DNA of 64,000 nt, from positions 37,797 to 101,796 of the forward strand of contig CAZTSI010000008.1 in the NCBI GenBank assembly GCA_964616755.1. Direction: 5' to 3'. The stretch is from CAYNFR01 sp964616755 (GTDB lineage: Bacteria; Bacteroidota; Bacteroidia; Chitinophagales; Saprospiraceae). Shown here piece by piece: positions 25,406 through 35,139 of this stretch. The notes beneath the pieces are model-generated. The model was given only the letters and a program-made list of their open reading frames with translations, was not told the DNA's origin and did no database searches. How positions within the stretch are numbered: the first letter of the stretch is position 1; each line of letters begins with the position of its first letter. Both the position numbers and the translations under genes were made by a program.

Positions 25406-26859
25406 GCAATAATAAAGATCCATTTATCCAAAGTAGGTTGAATGTCAACCGAAGGTATTTTCTAGGACGTACTGCCGTGGGCTTAGGCAGTATGGCTCTT
25501 GGCTCTCTTCTTATCAAAGATTTATTCAAAACGGATTCTTCTTCCACCATCTTAAGCCAATTGCCCCATTTCGCCCCTAAAGCAAAACGGGTTATCTATT
25601 TATTTCAAAATGGTGCTCCTTCTCAACTTGAGTCATTCGATTATAAGCCCTTGTTAAACAAAATGCAAGGTATGGATTTACCTGACTCTATTAGAGGTGA
25701 ACAACGACTCACAGGAATGACAGCCAATCAAGATAAATTTCCCTTGGTCGGCTCGTACTACAAGTTTAAGCAATATGGTCAATCAGGTGCATGGGTAAGT
25801 GAAATATTCCCACATATAGCCAGCATTGTCGATGATATTTGTATCGTAAAATCTATGCACACAGAGGCGATAAATCATGACCCTGCGCTCACCTTCATGC
25901 AGACAGGGGCTCAGCAGGGCAATCGACCAAGTATGGGCGCATGGCTGAGTTACGGATTAGGATCCGAAAATGAGAATCTTCCATCCTACAGTGTTTTACT
26001 ATCCAAAGGTAAAGGCAACGGGCAAGGTGTATATTCTAAATTGTGGACGAATGGTTTTTTAGATAGTAAGTATCAAGGTGTCCAATTTAGCAATAGTGAC
26101 GAACGAGTGCTCTATCTCAATGACCAAGATGGCATGAGTAAAAAAGATAGACGTCTGATGCTCGATAATCTAAATGAGCTGAATCACATTAATTATGAAG
26201 ACGTCGGGGATCCAGAGATTAAAACGAAAATCGAACAATATGAACTGGCTTATCGAATGCAAACAGCTGTGCCAGAGGTAACGGATACGAAGAATGAACC
26301 AGATGCTATAATTAAGATGTACGGCGCAGAATGTCTGATTCCAGGCACATATGCTAGTAATTGTCTTCTAGCACGCAAATTATCTGAATCTGGTGTTCGT
26401 TTTGTTCAATTGTATCATCAAGGTTGGGATCAACATGGCAATCTGGTTAATGAAATGTCCGGACAAGCCAAAGATGTGGATAGGCCTACAGCAGCACTTA
26501 TCAAGGATCTTAAGCAACGGGGTCTTTTAGACGAGACCCTTGTAATCTGGGGCGGGGAGTTTGGTCGGACGAATTATTGTCAGGGAACATTAACGGATAG
26601 AGTGTATGGTCGTGATCATCATCCTCGAGCTTACTCTATTTGGATGGCAGGAGGCGGTGTCAAGCCAGGTATGGTTTATGGGGAGACTGACGACTTTGGG
26701 TATAATATTACTCATGACCCTGTACATATCAACGACTTCCATGCTACGGTACTTCATTTGATGGGCTTGGATCATGAAAAATTGACTTACAAGCATTTGG
26801 GACGTCGATATAGACTTACCGATGTTTCTGGATCAGTTGTCCATCAAATCATAGCCTAA
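25402..26859 (+). CDS. DUF1501 protein with Tat signal (alkaline phosphatase/sulfatase-like fold)
   Basis: 485 residues. A twin-arginine signal (NRRYFLGR, RR at 17-18, then a hydrophobic stretch) sends it to the periplasm folded. DUF1501 features include KRVIYLFQNGAPSQLESFDYKP, INHDPALTFMQTGAQQG, LYHQGWDQHGN and LVIWGGEFGRTNY...GRDHHPRAYSIWMAGGGV, which echo the metal-binding Asp/His sites of alkaline-phosphatase superfamily enzymes. In many genomes DUF1501 is the obligate partner of DUF1549/DUF1553, as here. Reaction unknown. Confidence 0.9.
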   Translation: MSNNKDPFIQSRLNVNRRYFLGRTAVGLGSMALGSLLIKDLFKTDSSSTILSQLPHFAPKAKRVIYLFQNGAPSQLESFDYKPLLNKMQGMDLPDSIRGEQRLTGMTANQDKFPLVGSYYKFKQYGQSGAWVSEIFPHIASIVDDICIVKSMHTEAINHDPALTFMQTGAQQGNRPSMGAWLSYGLGSENENLPSYSVLLSKGKGNGQGVYSKLWTNGFLDSKYQGVQFSNSDERVLYLNDQDGMSKKDRRLMLDNLNELNHINYEDVGDPEIKTKIEQYELAYRMQTAVPEVTDTKNEPDAIIKMYGAECLIPGTYASNCLLARKLSESGVRFVQLYHQGWDQHGNLVNEMSGQAKDVDRPTAALIKDLKQRGLLDETLVIWGGEFGRTNYCQGTLTDRVYGRDHHPRAYSIWMAGGGVKPGMVYGETDDFGYNITHDPVHINDFHATVLHLMGLDHEKLTYKHLGRRYRLTDVSGSVVHQIIA

Positions 26860-26866
26860 GTCACGA

Positions 26867-28993
26867 ATGAAGATAGCTATTTCGTTTATTAATATAGGTT
26901 TGGCCGCTTTTTTGGGTATTTGTTATTTCTTCGAACCTTATCTCTCTATACCTCATGGTATTCAGATTGCAGGTCGTTTTCATCTGATGCTACTTCATTT
27001 GCCTATAGGTCTCTTTGCAGGAAGCGTTTTATTATATTGGCTAAAGGGAAGAACGGATAAAGAAATGGTTGCCTTATTCTTACATTTCAACTCCTCAACT
27101 GCCCTATTGGCCGCTATATTAGGGATCATTCTAGCCCAAGAATCTGGCTATGATCCAGAAGGGGTTTCTAATCATAAACATACGGGGGTTGGTTTTTCTG
27201 CATTGTGCTATTTGTGGTCTTTATTGTTTCAAACACAATGGACGCGAGCAAGTCAAGTCAGTATGATCGGTGCTGGAGTGCTACTTGCCTGGGCTGGACA
27301 TGAAGGGGGCACCTTGACTCATGGAGACGATTTCCTTCTACCTTCTACAGAAATGAGAGTTAAAGAGATATTTACTACAGAATCGAGTACATACGAAGTA
27401 GCGATACAAACCCTTTTTGATGCCAAATGTATCAGTTGTCATAAATCAAGTAAATCAAAGGGCGAATTAATTCTAACGGATACCCTGAGTGTGAAGAAGG
27501 GTGGTGAGTCGGGCAATTTATGGAATGGGGTCAATGTACAAGAAAGTAAACTTTGGCAAGTATTGGAATTACCTCTAGATCATAAGGAACATATGCCACC
27601 CGAAGGCAAAATACAATTGACAAAGGAGGAAAGGAACGCCATAAAATGGTGGATTAGCGCTGGTGCTAGCTTTCAAACTAAACTAGTAGAGTTGCCTGAT
27701 AGTGATAGTTTGAAAATGTATTGTTTAAGATTGATCGATGCGTCAAGTGAAGATGTGGAGAATTACACGTTTGCTTCAGCTTCGGCGTCGGATATTCGTG
27801 CTCTTGCCTCGGATTATATTGATATTACCGCCTTGTCACAAAATAGCCCAGCGTTGTCAGTCAACTTTTTTGTGTCAAGCGCTTTCGATCCAAATTCTCT
27901 TAAAGGAATTACCAAAATATCTGACCAAATAGTCCGATTAAACCTTTCGCGTATGCCTTTGGAGGATGTTCACCTTAAGGAGCTTTTGCCTTTGCAAAGA
28001 CTTGAGAAATTGATCCTGAACGAAACTAGGGTTACCGACGAGGGTGTAAAATTATTGACAGCATTGCCTAATTTGAAAGTGTTATCTCTTACAGGTACTA
28101 ATGTATCAGCCGCCATTGAATCTTTTTTAGGAGATTTTAAGGCTGTAGAAAAGATTTTTCTTGCCCATAGTGCAGTTAGTTCAGCTCAGCTAGTTTCTCT
28201 GGCAGAAAAGTTTCCGAATATTCAATTTGTAAGTTCACCCGATGCAGAAGATGTCGTAGTTAGTTTATCTCCCCCAACTATGGTCAATGAACGCAGTATC
28301 CTAAAAGAAGGTGAGAGGGTTGAATTATCGCATGTGATAAAAGATGTCGAGTTACTCTTTACAGTCGATGGCTCAGACCCCGATAGTACAAAGGGTATCA
28401 TTTATAAGGAGCCCATTTCATTTAGTGAGTATATGGATCTCAGAGTGATTGCGAGAAAGAAGGGATGGTCAGATAGTGCAGTAGCTACTTATAAGCTCGT
28501 TTCAAGCGGCCTGCGTCCTCGTACAGCTGATCTCATTACCTCTGCGAACCCTAAGTACTTAGGTAGCGGTTCCGCCACATTGATAAATGGAGAAAAAGCC
28601 TTAATTACCAATTTTGGAAAAGAATGGTTAGGATATAAGGAAAATGAATTAGAAGCCCTTTTTAGTTTCGAAAATGACAAGCCGATAAAGAAAATCGTCT
28701 TGAGTTATGGTACTCATGTACCGTCCTATATTTTTCCACCTGTTAAAGTGGAAGTATGGGCTGGTAATGCTAAAGACAAAATGGTGCTGGTGTCGAAGAA
28801 AGATATACCTGCTGTCAATGAGGATAAAGCTAGTCTTGTGACAACTGATGCCTTAGAATTATTGTTGACATCGAGTGAACCGCATAAATATTACAAGCTC
28901 ATTGCCATGAATCTCCGAAGGCTGCCGCCATGGCACGAAGGAAAGGGAACACCTGCATGGTTATTTGTTGATGAGGTGTTCTTTTATGAATGA
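26867..28993 (+). CDS. Multidomain DUF2231-cytochrome-LRR-CHB_HEX-discoidin-like protein
   Basis: 708 residues, third gene of the operon. Four membrane helices (residues 1-150, DUF2231-like, HLMLLHLPIGLF and AWAGHEGG) may bind haem through histidines. A PSCyt1-like domain follows with C188-I-S-C191-H192. About three leucine-rich repeats lie at residues 350-450 (LILNETRVTDEGVKLLTALPNL). Next comes a chitobiase/hexosaminidase C-terminal-type domain (TVDGSDPDSTKGIIYKEPI) and finally an F5/8-like beta-sandwich. It probably anchors the DUF1549/DUF1501 pair to the membrane and passes electrons on. Domain names are by pattern, role inferred. Confidence 0.78.
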   Translation: MKIAISFINIGLAAFLGICYFFEPYLSIPHGIQIAGRFHLMLLHLPIGLFAGSVLLYWLKGRTDKEMVALFLHFNSSTALLAAILGIILAQESGYDPEGVSNHKHTGVGFSALCYLWSLLFQTQWTRASQVSMIGAGVLLAWAGHEGGTLTHGDDFLLPSTEMRVKEIFTTESSTYEVAIQTLFDAKCISCHKSSKSKGELILTDTLSVKKGGESGNLWNGVNVQESKLWQVLELPLDHKEHMPPEGKIQLTKEERNAIKWWISAGASFQTKLVELPDSDSLKMYCLRLIDASSEDVENYTFASASASDIRALASDYIDITALSQNSPALSVNFFVSSAFDPNSLKGITKISDQIVRLNLSRMPLEDVHLKELLPLQRLEKLILNETRVTDEGVKLLTALPNLKVLSLTGTNVSAAIESFLGDFKAVEKIFLAHSAVSSAQLVSLAEKFPNIQFVSSPDAEDVVVSLSPPTMVNERSILKEGERVELSHVIKDVELLFTVDGSDPDSTKGIIYKEPISFSEYMDLRVIARKKGWSDSAVATYKLVSSGLRPRTADLITSANPKYLGSGSATLINGEKALITNFGKEWLGYKENELEALFSFENDKPIKKIVLSYGTHVPSYIFPPVKVEVWAGNAKDKMVLVSKKDIPAVNEDKASLVTTDALELLLTSSEPHKYYKLIAMNLRRLPPWHEGKGTPAWLFVDEVFFYE

Positions 28994-29011
28994 TTATGAT
29001 GCTTATACAAC

Positions 29012-29722
29012 TTAGCTAATCAATTTTCCGGTATCGTCCCATTCAGCAGCTATGTCTCGTTTTGATTGATCTACGCATTTGGCGAGCCATGCGGGATCGT
29101 AGGCTACATCGTGATCGGCTAAGACTTCTTCTGGTATACCATCCCAAACATTGGGTACGTTACCTTGGTAACCTAGAGATTTGTAACCTTCTCTAGTAGT
29201 ATAATAGCCTGTCAGACTTAAATTTTTTATCAATTTGAAAAAGCTGTGGCCATAGCCCAAACCTTGTTCTTTAGCTATTGGGTATGCTAGAGTGTCCAAC
29301 ACCTTTCGTTTATTCTCTTCCGTTAACGCTACAAAACTACTCACACTTGTCGTCTTACAATACTGCTCAAACCACATAAGTCCACCTCTAATGGGAAGCT
29401 GAAACCTAGGTATATCCTTAATAATAAAATCAATAAAGTCTACTACACCAACCTCAGAAGCGGCAGGGCCATATTGATCTTCAGGAAGAATAAGATCGCA
29501 TAGGGCAGTAATCGTATTTCTCTCATCAGCTGTAAGATATTCTTGTTTCATAACATCCTCGAGTTTCTTTCGTTCAGCAGGTGTGCGACTCGTCATATAA
29601 GACTCAGTGGCCAGAGAAAACTCTTGTAATTGTTCTTGTTCGGGCAATTTGCACGATGCAATCAAGGCAGAGCCCCCAGCAGCGCCTACAAGTATGGATT
29701 TGATAGAGTCCCTTCTTTTCAT
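29012..29722 (-). CDS. Gluconate 2-dehydrogenase subunit 3-family (Tat) protein
   Basis: 236 residues beginning MKRRDSIKSILVGAAGGSALIASC: twin arginines, a hydrophobic stretch and a lipobox Cys24, so it is likely exported by Tat and lipid-anchored. The rest matches the small gamma-type subunit of membrane sugar dehydrogenases (TITALCDLILPEDQYGPAASEVGVVDFIDFI). It lies 40 bases downstream of the GMC flavoenzyme, which lacks a signal of its own. The small subunit probably carries the enzyme across in complex. Convergent with the preceding operon. Confidence 0.88.
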   Translation of the reverse strand: MKRRDSIKSILVGAAGGSALIASCKLPEQEQLQEFSLATESYMTSRTPAERKKLEDVMKQEYLTADERNTITALCDLILPEDQYGPAASEVGVVDFIDFIIKDIPRFQLPIRGGLMWFEQYCKTTSVSSFVALTEENKRKVLDTLAYPIAKEQGLGYGHSFFKLIKNLSLTGYYTTREGYKSLGYQGNVPNVWDGIPEEVLADHDVAYDPAWLAKCVDQSKRDIAAEWDDTGKLIS

Positions 29723-29762
29723 AATCTTGCTTTTTTAAGGTTTAACTTAAGTTGCACCTTTT

Positions 29763-31481
29763 TTATAAGTTCATTTTCTTTAGTTGATCAACGATGTAGT
29801 CAGAGGATCTCCATGCCAACGCCATGATGGTCCACGTACAATTTTTATCAGCCTGTGATACAAAAGGCCCTGCATCATTAATAAATACATTTTTACAATC
29901 ATGAAGTTGATGCCACTTATTTGTCACTGATTTCTTCGGATCATCGCCCATTCTGGTAGTACCTACTTCATGAATAATTTGGCCTGGTTTGGCTAATCCA
30001 TAATCTTGAGAAGCATCTGGTTTAGAGCCTAACGGTGTGCCCCCCATATTAATAATGATTTCTTCAAAGGTGTCCTGCATATGCTTAGCTTGCATTCGTT
30101 CTTGATCTGACCAGGTATAATGAAATCTTAGCACAGGAATACCAAACTTATCGACCACACTAGGATCAAGTTCGCAATAATTGTCCTCTCTGGCAATACA
30201 TTCACCTCTACCTCCAAAGCCTACATATGCGCCATAAAAACGCATGGCATCTTCCTTGAGCTTAGTTCCATATCCACCGACTGTGCCTTGGGTATATTGA
30301 TTCATTTCATCCACATCCCAAGCAAAGCCGTATGACGGCATGCTCATTCCTCCCCATACTTCAATATGATAGCCTCTCGCGAAATCCAGTTTTTTGTTAT
30401 CACCCCACCATGGAGAATAGACATGCATACCACCAACGCCGTCTTCATTATAGATTTTTCGATTCATAAGCTCGGGTATAAAGCCACTTCGACCGGCTCC
30501 TGTGCTGTCATGCAGATACTTACCCACGACATTCGAACTATTACCAAGACCGTTAGGATGCTGTGCACTTTTGCTGTTCAGCAAGATTCTCGCTGAACTA
30601 CATGCACTTGCAGATAAAACGATCACCTTTGCATTGAGGCTGTATTCTTTCAGGTCGTCCTTACTTATGTACGAAACTCCAGTAGCTTTTCCCTCATTAT
30701 CTGTGTTGACCTGTCGCACCATACAGTTGGTATATAGGTCAATCTGTCCTCCCGATTTTTGGGCAGGAAAGATCAGACAACTACCAGAGCTAAAGTCCGC
30801 ATACACGCTACAAGATCGATAACACTGATTGCAATAATAACATACTCCACGATCCTTATTGATCCGCTTTGTCAAGATCGATAATCTTGAAGGGATAACA
30901 GGAACCCCCGACTTTTTAGCTCCCTTTATATAATATAGTTCGTGAAGTCTTGGCTTTGGTGGCGGTAAAAAAAAGCCGTCAGGATCATTAGGCAATCCTT
31001 CATTCGAGCCAAAAACCCCTATTAATTTATCGAGTTTGTCATAATACGGCTTGACTTCATCATAAGTTATAGGCCAATTATCCCCTAAACCGTCATCATT
31101 TTTTCTTTTAAAATCTTTTGGCCCGAAGCGCAATGAAATGCGCCCCCAATGATTGGTTCGGCCACCGAGCATTTGTGATCTAAACCACATGAACTCTGTA
31201 TTATTCTTAGTTGTGTAGGGCTGCCCTTCTAAATTCCAGCCACCTAGAGCCATATCAAAATCTCCAAATGAGCGATCGTCTGTACTGGCACCTCTGCGTG
31301 GTGACTCCCAAGGCCAAAGATGTTGGGTCTTAGTCGTCGGGTCAGCTGGATCGAAAAACGGTCCTGCCTCCACAATGGCTATGCTTAGCCCTGCATTTGC
31401 TAATATGTTTGCTGTCATACCACCCCCGGCACCTGAGCCAACAATGACAACATCGTACGACTTGCTTTTTGTATTTCCCAT
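29763..31481 (-). CDS. GMC-family flavin oxidoreductase, putative sugar/glycoside 3-dehydrogenase large subunit
   Basis: 572 residues. An FAD Rossmann motif lies at the N-terminus (DVVIVGSGAGGGMTANILA), with MLGGRTNHWG and a cysteine cluster C214-x2-C217-x2-C220-x3-C224 that may hold an Fe-S centre. The GMC C-terminal domain has VGTTRMGDDP and FINDAGPFVSQADKNCTWTIMALAWRSSDYI. There is no signal peptide. With the Tat-type subunit 3 next to it, this is the pairing of bacterial sugar 3- or gluconate 2-dehydrogenases. Electron transfer to the nearby cytochromes is inferred. The substrate is not visible. Confidence 0.85.
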   Translation of the reverse strand: MGNTKSKSYDVVIVGSGAGGGMTANILANAGLSIAIVEAGPFFDPADPTTKTQHLWPWESPRRGASTDDRSFGDFDMALGGWNLEGQPYTTKNNTEFMWFRSQMLGGRTNHWGRISLRFGPKDFKRKNDDGLGDNWPITYDEVKPYYDKLDKLIGVFGSNEGLPNDPDGFFLPPPKPRLHELYYIKGAKKSGVPVIPSRLSILTKRINKDRGVCYYCNQCYRSCSVYADFSSGSCLIFPAQKSGGQIDLYTNCMVRQVNTDNEGKATGVSYISKDDLKEYSLNAKVIVLSASACSSARILLNSKSAQHPNGLGNSSNVVGKYLHDSTGAGRSGFIPELMNRKIYNEDGVGGMHVYSPWWGDNKKLDFARGYHIEVWGGMSMPSYGFAWDVDEMNQYTQGTVGGYGTKLKEDAMRFYGAYVGFGGRGECIAREDNYCELDPSVVDKFGIPVLRFHYTWSDQERMQAKHMQDTFEEIIINMGGTPLGSKPDASQDYGLAKPGQIIHEVGTTRMGDDPKKSVTNKWHQLHDCKNVFINDAGPFVSQADKNCTWTIMALAWRSSDYIVDQLKKMNL

Positions 31482-31646
31482 AATTTACTTTAATAAAATC
31501 GAAATATAAGAAGAGATGATCATCTTTAAGGATATAAAGGCTTTCAATTTTTCTTGACTGATTTTTTTATTAATTCATGAGAACTTAACCTTGATCTTCA
31601 TATTATTGATCGAAGCAGCTGTACTTTAGCAACTTAACTTACCAAT

Positions 31647-33320
31647 ATGAGCTTAAATTCTTTTCAACGGGATGAATCGATCGCTTACACACAAAATCAT
31701 GTCTTTGATATTATTATCATCGGTGGTGGCGTTACGGGTTCAGGCATTGCGCTGGATGCAGCGAGTAGAGGATTAGAAGTATTGCTCCTCGAAAAAGAAG
31801 ATTTTGCCTCAGGGACATCCTCCAAATCTACCAAACTCATTCATGGCGGATTGCGATATCTTAAACAATTGGATTTTTGGTTGGTAAGAGAATCCGGATT
31901 AGAAAGAGCCGTCGTCAATAAGTTGGCTCCTCATCTATGTCTGCCAGAAAAAATGTTGTTGCCCTTGGTAGAAGATGGCACTTACGGAAAATTTGCCGCA
32001 TCGTTTGGCTTGTGGCTCTACGATTTTTTAGCCGATGTGGAGGGTGAAGACAAAAGGAAAATACTCAGTAGGCAAGAAACGCTAAAAAAGGAACCACTTC
32101 TAAATCCCGAAAAACTTGTCGGTGCCGGCTACTATGCCGAATACCGAACTGATGACGCAAGACTTACCATAGAACTAGCAAAAATGGCACATGAATATGG
32201 TGCAGTAATGCTGAATTATTGTCGAGTAGAAAATTTTAGCCTTCAAAAGGCTAATATCAATGGTGTGTATTTTCGTGACGAATTAAATGGCGAGGTATTT
32301 CAAGCCAAGGCGAAAAAAGTCATCTCTGCCGCTGGTCCTTGGGTCGATGAATTACGCCAAAAAAATGGATCACTAGCTGGAAAGAGATTGCATCTGACGA
32401 AAGGGGTGCATATTGTTTTTGATCGAGAGCGCTTGCCGATTCAGCAAAGTGTTTACTTTGACGTGCCAGATGGTCGTATGATATTTGCTATTCCTAGAGG
32501 TAAATCTACTTATGTAGGAACGACAGATACCGAATACAAAGGTGATAAAAATCGAGTTGTGGCCACCAAAGCTGATCTCGAATATCTACTGGCCGCAGTA
32601 AATGCAACATTTCCACATATGAAACTTACGGCTAATGATGTAAAATCTAATTGGGCTGGACTGCGACCTCTCATTCATGAAGATGGTAAATCACCCTCAG
32701 ACTTAAGTCGGAAAGATGAAATATTTGTGGCGGCTGATGGTTTAATTTCGATAGCAGGAGGGAAATTAACAGGATATAGAAAAATGGCAGAACGACTCAT
32801 CGAAAAAACAGTCGAGGATGATTTTGTAGCCACTGACAAGCAAGTTCGAAAATCGAGCTTCACTCATATGATTCCTTTGACACCAGAGCCACTGACAAGC
32901 AATAAAGAAGTACAAAACTATATCCTAGAAATATCCAAACGCTGTCGCACCCTCGGATTAACTGACCAAGATGGTTGGTATCTAGTGACTACATATGGCC
33001 GGCAGGCAGAATTAATATTACTACAATTTAGCACCTCAGATATTTCAGATGCTCAACAAGGGCTAATTAGAGCAGAATTGGTGTTTTGTATGCAGAATGA
33101 AGCCATCCAAAAGGTCACTGACTTTTTTATTCGCCGTACTGGTAGGTTGTTTTTTGATATCGATAGCGTTATAGCTAACAGAGAATATGTACTTCAGTTC
33201 ATGGCAGCTGAGCTTTCTTGGACTCAAGAGCGTCTTTTAGCAGAAACACATGAATTAGCGGAAAAATTATATGACGCTCAGCACTATTATGACCAAGAGT
33301 TAGTGTCAAATAAAAGCTAA
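31647..33320 (+). CDS. glpD: FAD-dependent glycerol-3-phosphate dehydrogenase
   Basis: 557 residues with GlpD hallmarks: DIIIIGGGVTGSGIALDAASRGLEVLLLEKEDFASGTSSKSTKLIHGGLRYL, then LTKGVHIVFDRERLP and IPRGKSTYVGTTDTEY, with the helical C-terminal domain intact. It oxidises sn-glycerol 3-phosphate to dihydroxyacetone phosphate and reduces the quinone pool. It is followed after 82 bases by glpK. A TACTTTAG box (31622-31629, one mismatch to the -7 consensus) sits 17 bases before ATG. No glpF is in the window. Confidence 0.95.
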   Translation: MSLNSFQRDESIAYTQNHVFDIIIIGGGVTGSGIALDAASRGLEVLLLEKEDFASGTSSKSTKLIHGGLRYLKQLDFWLVRESGLERAVVNKLAPHLCLPEKMLLPLVEDGTYGKFAASFGLWLYDFLADVEGEDKRKILSRQETLKKEPLLNPEKLVGAGYYAEYRTDDARLTIELAKMAHEYGAVMLNYCRVENFSLQKANINGVYFRDELNGEVFQAKAKKVISAAGPWVDELRQKNGSLAGKRLHLTKGVHIVFDRERLPIQQSVYFDVPDGRMIFAIPRGKSTYVGTTDTEYKGDKNRVVATKADLEYLLAAVNATFPHMKLTANDVKSNWAGLRPLIHEDGKSPSDLSRKDEIFVAADGLISIAGGKLTGYRKMAERLIEKTVEDDFVATDKQVRKSSFTHMIPLTPEPLTSNKEVQNYILEISKRCRTLGLTDQDGWYLVTTYGRQAELILLQFSTSDISDAQQGLIRAELVFCMQNEAIQKVTDFFIRRTGRLFFDIDSVIANREYVLQFMAAELSWTQERLLAETHELAEKLYDAQHYYDQELVSNKS

Positions 33321-33402
33321 ACTGTCTTCAATATAAATTCTAAGAGTTGCCATTCGATTATTTAGTTATATGAACGTACCTTAGTCCGAACAGAATTATT
33401 AT

Positions 33403-34902
33403 ATGAACAAATATATTTTAGCCCTAGATCAGGGTACAACTAGCAGCCGCGCTATACTGTTTGACCATGATTCTAATGTTATTGGGGTGGAGCAGATGGA
33501 ATTTGATCAGATATTTCCAAAGCCAGGTTGGGTAGAACACAATGCCAATCAAATATGGGACTCTCAACTGAGTGTCGCCAAAAAGCTACTCAAGAAGAAA
33601 AAAATAAATCCAATAGATATTGCTGCAATTGGCATCACTAACCAAAGAGAAACCACCGTGCTATGGGATCGACATACGCATCAACCCGTAGCCAATGCTA
33701 TAGTCTGGCAAGATAGACGTACGGCAGGTATCTGCGATGAAATGAAGAAAAGAAAAGGCCTAGAATCCTATGTTAAGAAAAATACGGGCTTGGTCGTAGA
33801 TGCCTATTTTTCTGGCACGAAGGTACATTGGATTCTTGAGCATACCAAAGGTGTAAGAAAACGTGCTGAAAAAGGCAATCTAGCCTTTGGTACAATTGAT
33901 AGTTGGTTGGTATATAAATTAACCAACGGCAAAGTTCATATCACAGACTATAGCAATGCATCTAGAACCATGCTGTATAATATTGCCCAGTTAAAATGGG
34001 ACAATAAGATGCTAAAAGAGCTCAATATTCCCAACAGTCTACTTCCTACGGTGAAGTCGAGTAGTGAAATATATGGTTATACGGACAAGAGTTTGTTTGG
34101 GGCGGAGATTCCAATTGCAGGAATTGCAGGGGATCAGCAGGCGGCCTTATTTGGGCAATTATGTCATCAGCCAGGTCACGCCAAAAATACCTACGGCACA
34201 GGTTGTTTTATGCTAATGAATACTGGTGAAAATCGTGTTCAATCAAAGAAAGGACTGTTGACTACAATAGCGTGGGGTATTGACGGAAAAGTGCACTATG
34301 CTTTAGAAGGTTCCATATTTGTGGCTGGTGCAGCCGTGCAGTGGTTGAGGGACGGCCTTAAACTTATGAAGAGTTCATCAGAAAGTGAAGCTTTGGCCTC
34401 TGTGGTTCATAGTACAGAAGGGGTGGTAGTGGTCCCTGCTTTTGTAGGTCTTGGCGCTCCTTACTGGGACTCATATGCACGTGGCGCTATCTTTGGCTTG
34501 ACGCGAGGAACAACGCTCAATCACTTAGTTCGCGCAACCCTAGAGTCTTTAGCTTATCAAACAAAAGACGTGTTAGATGCTATGAACGAAGACAGCGGCA
34601 TTACACTCAAAGCCCTAAAAGTGGACGGCGGTGCTTCAGCCAACAATTTACTGATGCAGTTTCAAGCAGATATTTTAGGTGTGCCGGTTGATCGACCGCG
34701 TATTATTGAGACAACAGCCTTAGGGGCAGCTTTTTTAGCAGGATTAGCCGTCGGTTTTTGGAACAAGAACGATTTGGCCAATAAATGGCAGCTAGATACT
34801 CGATTCAAAACCACCTTCACTAAGAAAAAAAGAGATAAGCTTTATCAAGCTTGGCAAGAGGCAGTGCGTAGAACGATGCATTGGGAAAAGGCCATACGTT
34901 AG
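33403..34902 (+). CDS. glpK: Glycerol kinase
   Basis: 499 residues, the standard length. ALDQGTTSSRAILFD is the phosphate-1 motif, GWVEHNANQIWDSQ follows, AAIGITNQRETTVLWDR and GIAGDQQAALFGQ are FGGY motifs, and VDGGASANNLLMQFQADILG is the adenosine motif. It phosphorylates glycerol at the expense of ATP, supplying GlpD. The pair forms a minimal glycerol-use unit; the uptake facilitator must be elsewhere, or entry is by diffusion. Confidence 0.97.
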   Translation: MNKYILALDQGTTSSRAILFDHDSNVIGVEQMEFDQIFPKPGWVEHNANQIWDSQLSVAKKLLKKKKINPIDIAAIGITNQRETTVLWDRHTHQPVANAIVWQDRRTAGICDEMKKRKGLESYVKKNTGLVVDAYFSGTKVHWILEHTKGVRKRAEKGNLAFGTIDSWLVYKLTNGKVHITDYSNASRTMLYNIAQLKWDNKMLKELNIPNSLLPTVKSSSEIYGYTDKSLFGAEIPIAGIAGDQQAALFGQLCHQPGHAKNTYGTGCFMLMNTGENRVQSKKGLLTTIAWGIDGKVHYALEGSIFVAGAAVQWLRDGLKLMKSSSESEALASVVHSTEGVVVVPAFVGLGAPYWDSYARGAIFGLTRGTTLNHLVRATLESLAYQTKDVLDAMNEDSGITLKALKVDGGASANNLLMQFQADILGVPVDRPRIIETTALGAAFLAGLAVGFWNKNDLANKWQLDTRFKTTFTKKKRDKLYQAWQEAVRRTMHWEKAIR

Positions 34903-35139
34903 TACTTTTTCTTTTAGCACATGAGATTAATTGAAATAAGCACGAGTAAATATTGCGACTATCTGGGGTATTCAATTAATGACCACCACTAGTCATGACA
35001 GAATTTTGTATTAACACCAATCTGAGCGTCCATAGCTTACCTTTAACGTTTAAGTCGTCTTGATTACTAGGTAAAATATTAAGCTTATTTAAGCCCTTAA
35101 AAAAAGCTACATCGCAGTACTTTAACGATATTGGACAGC

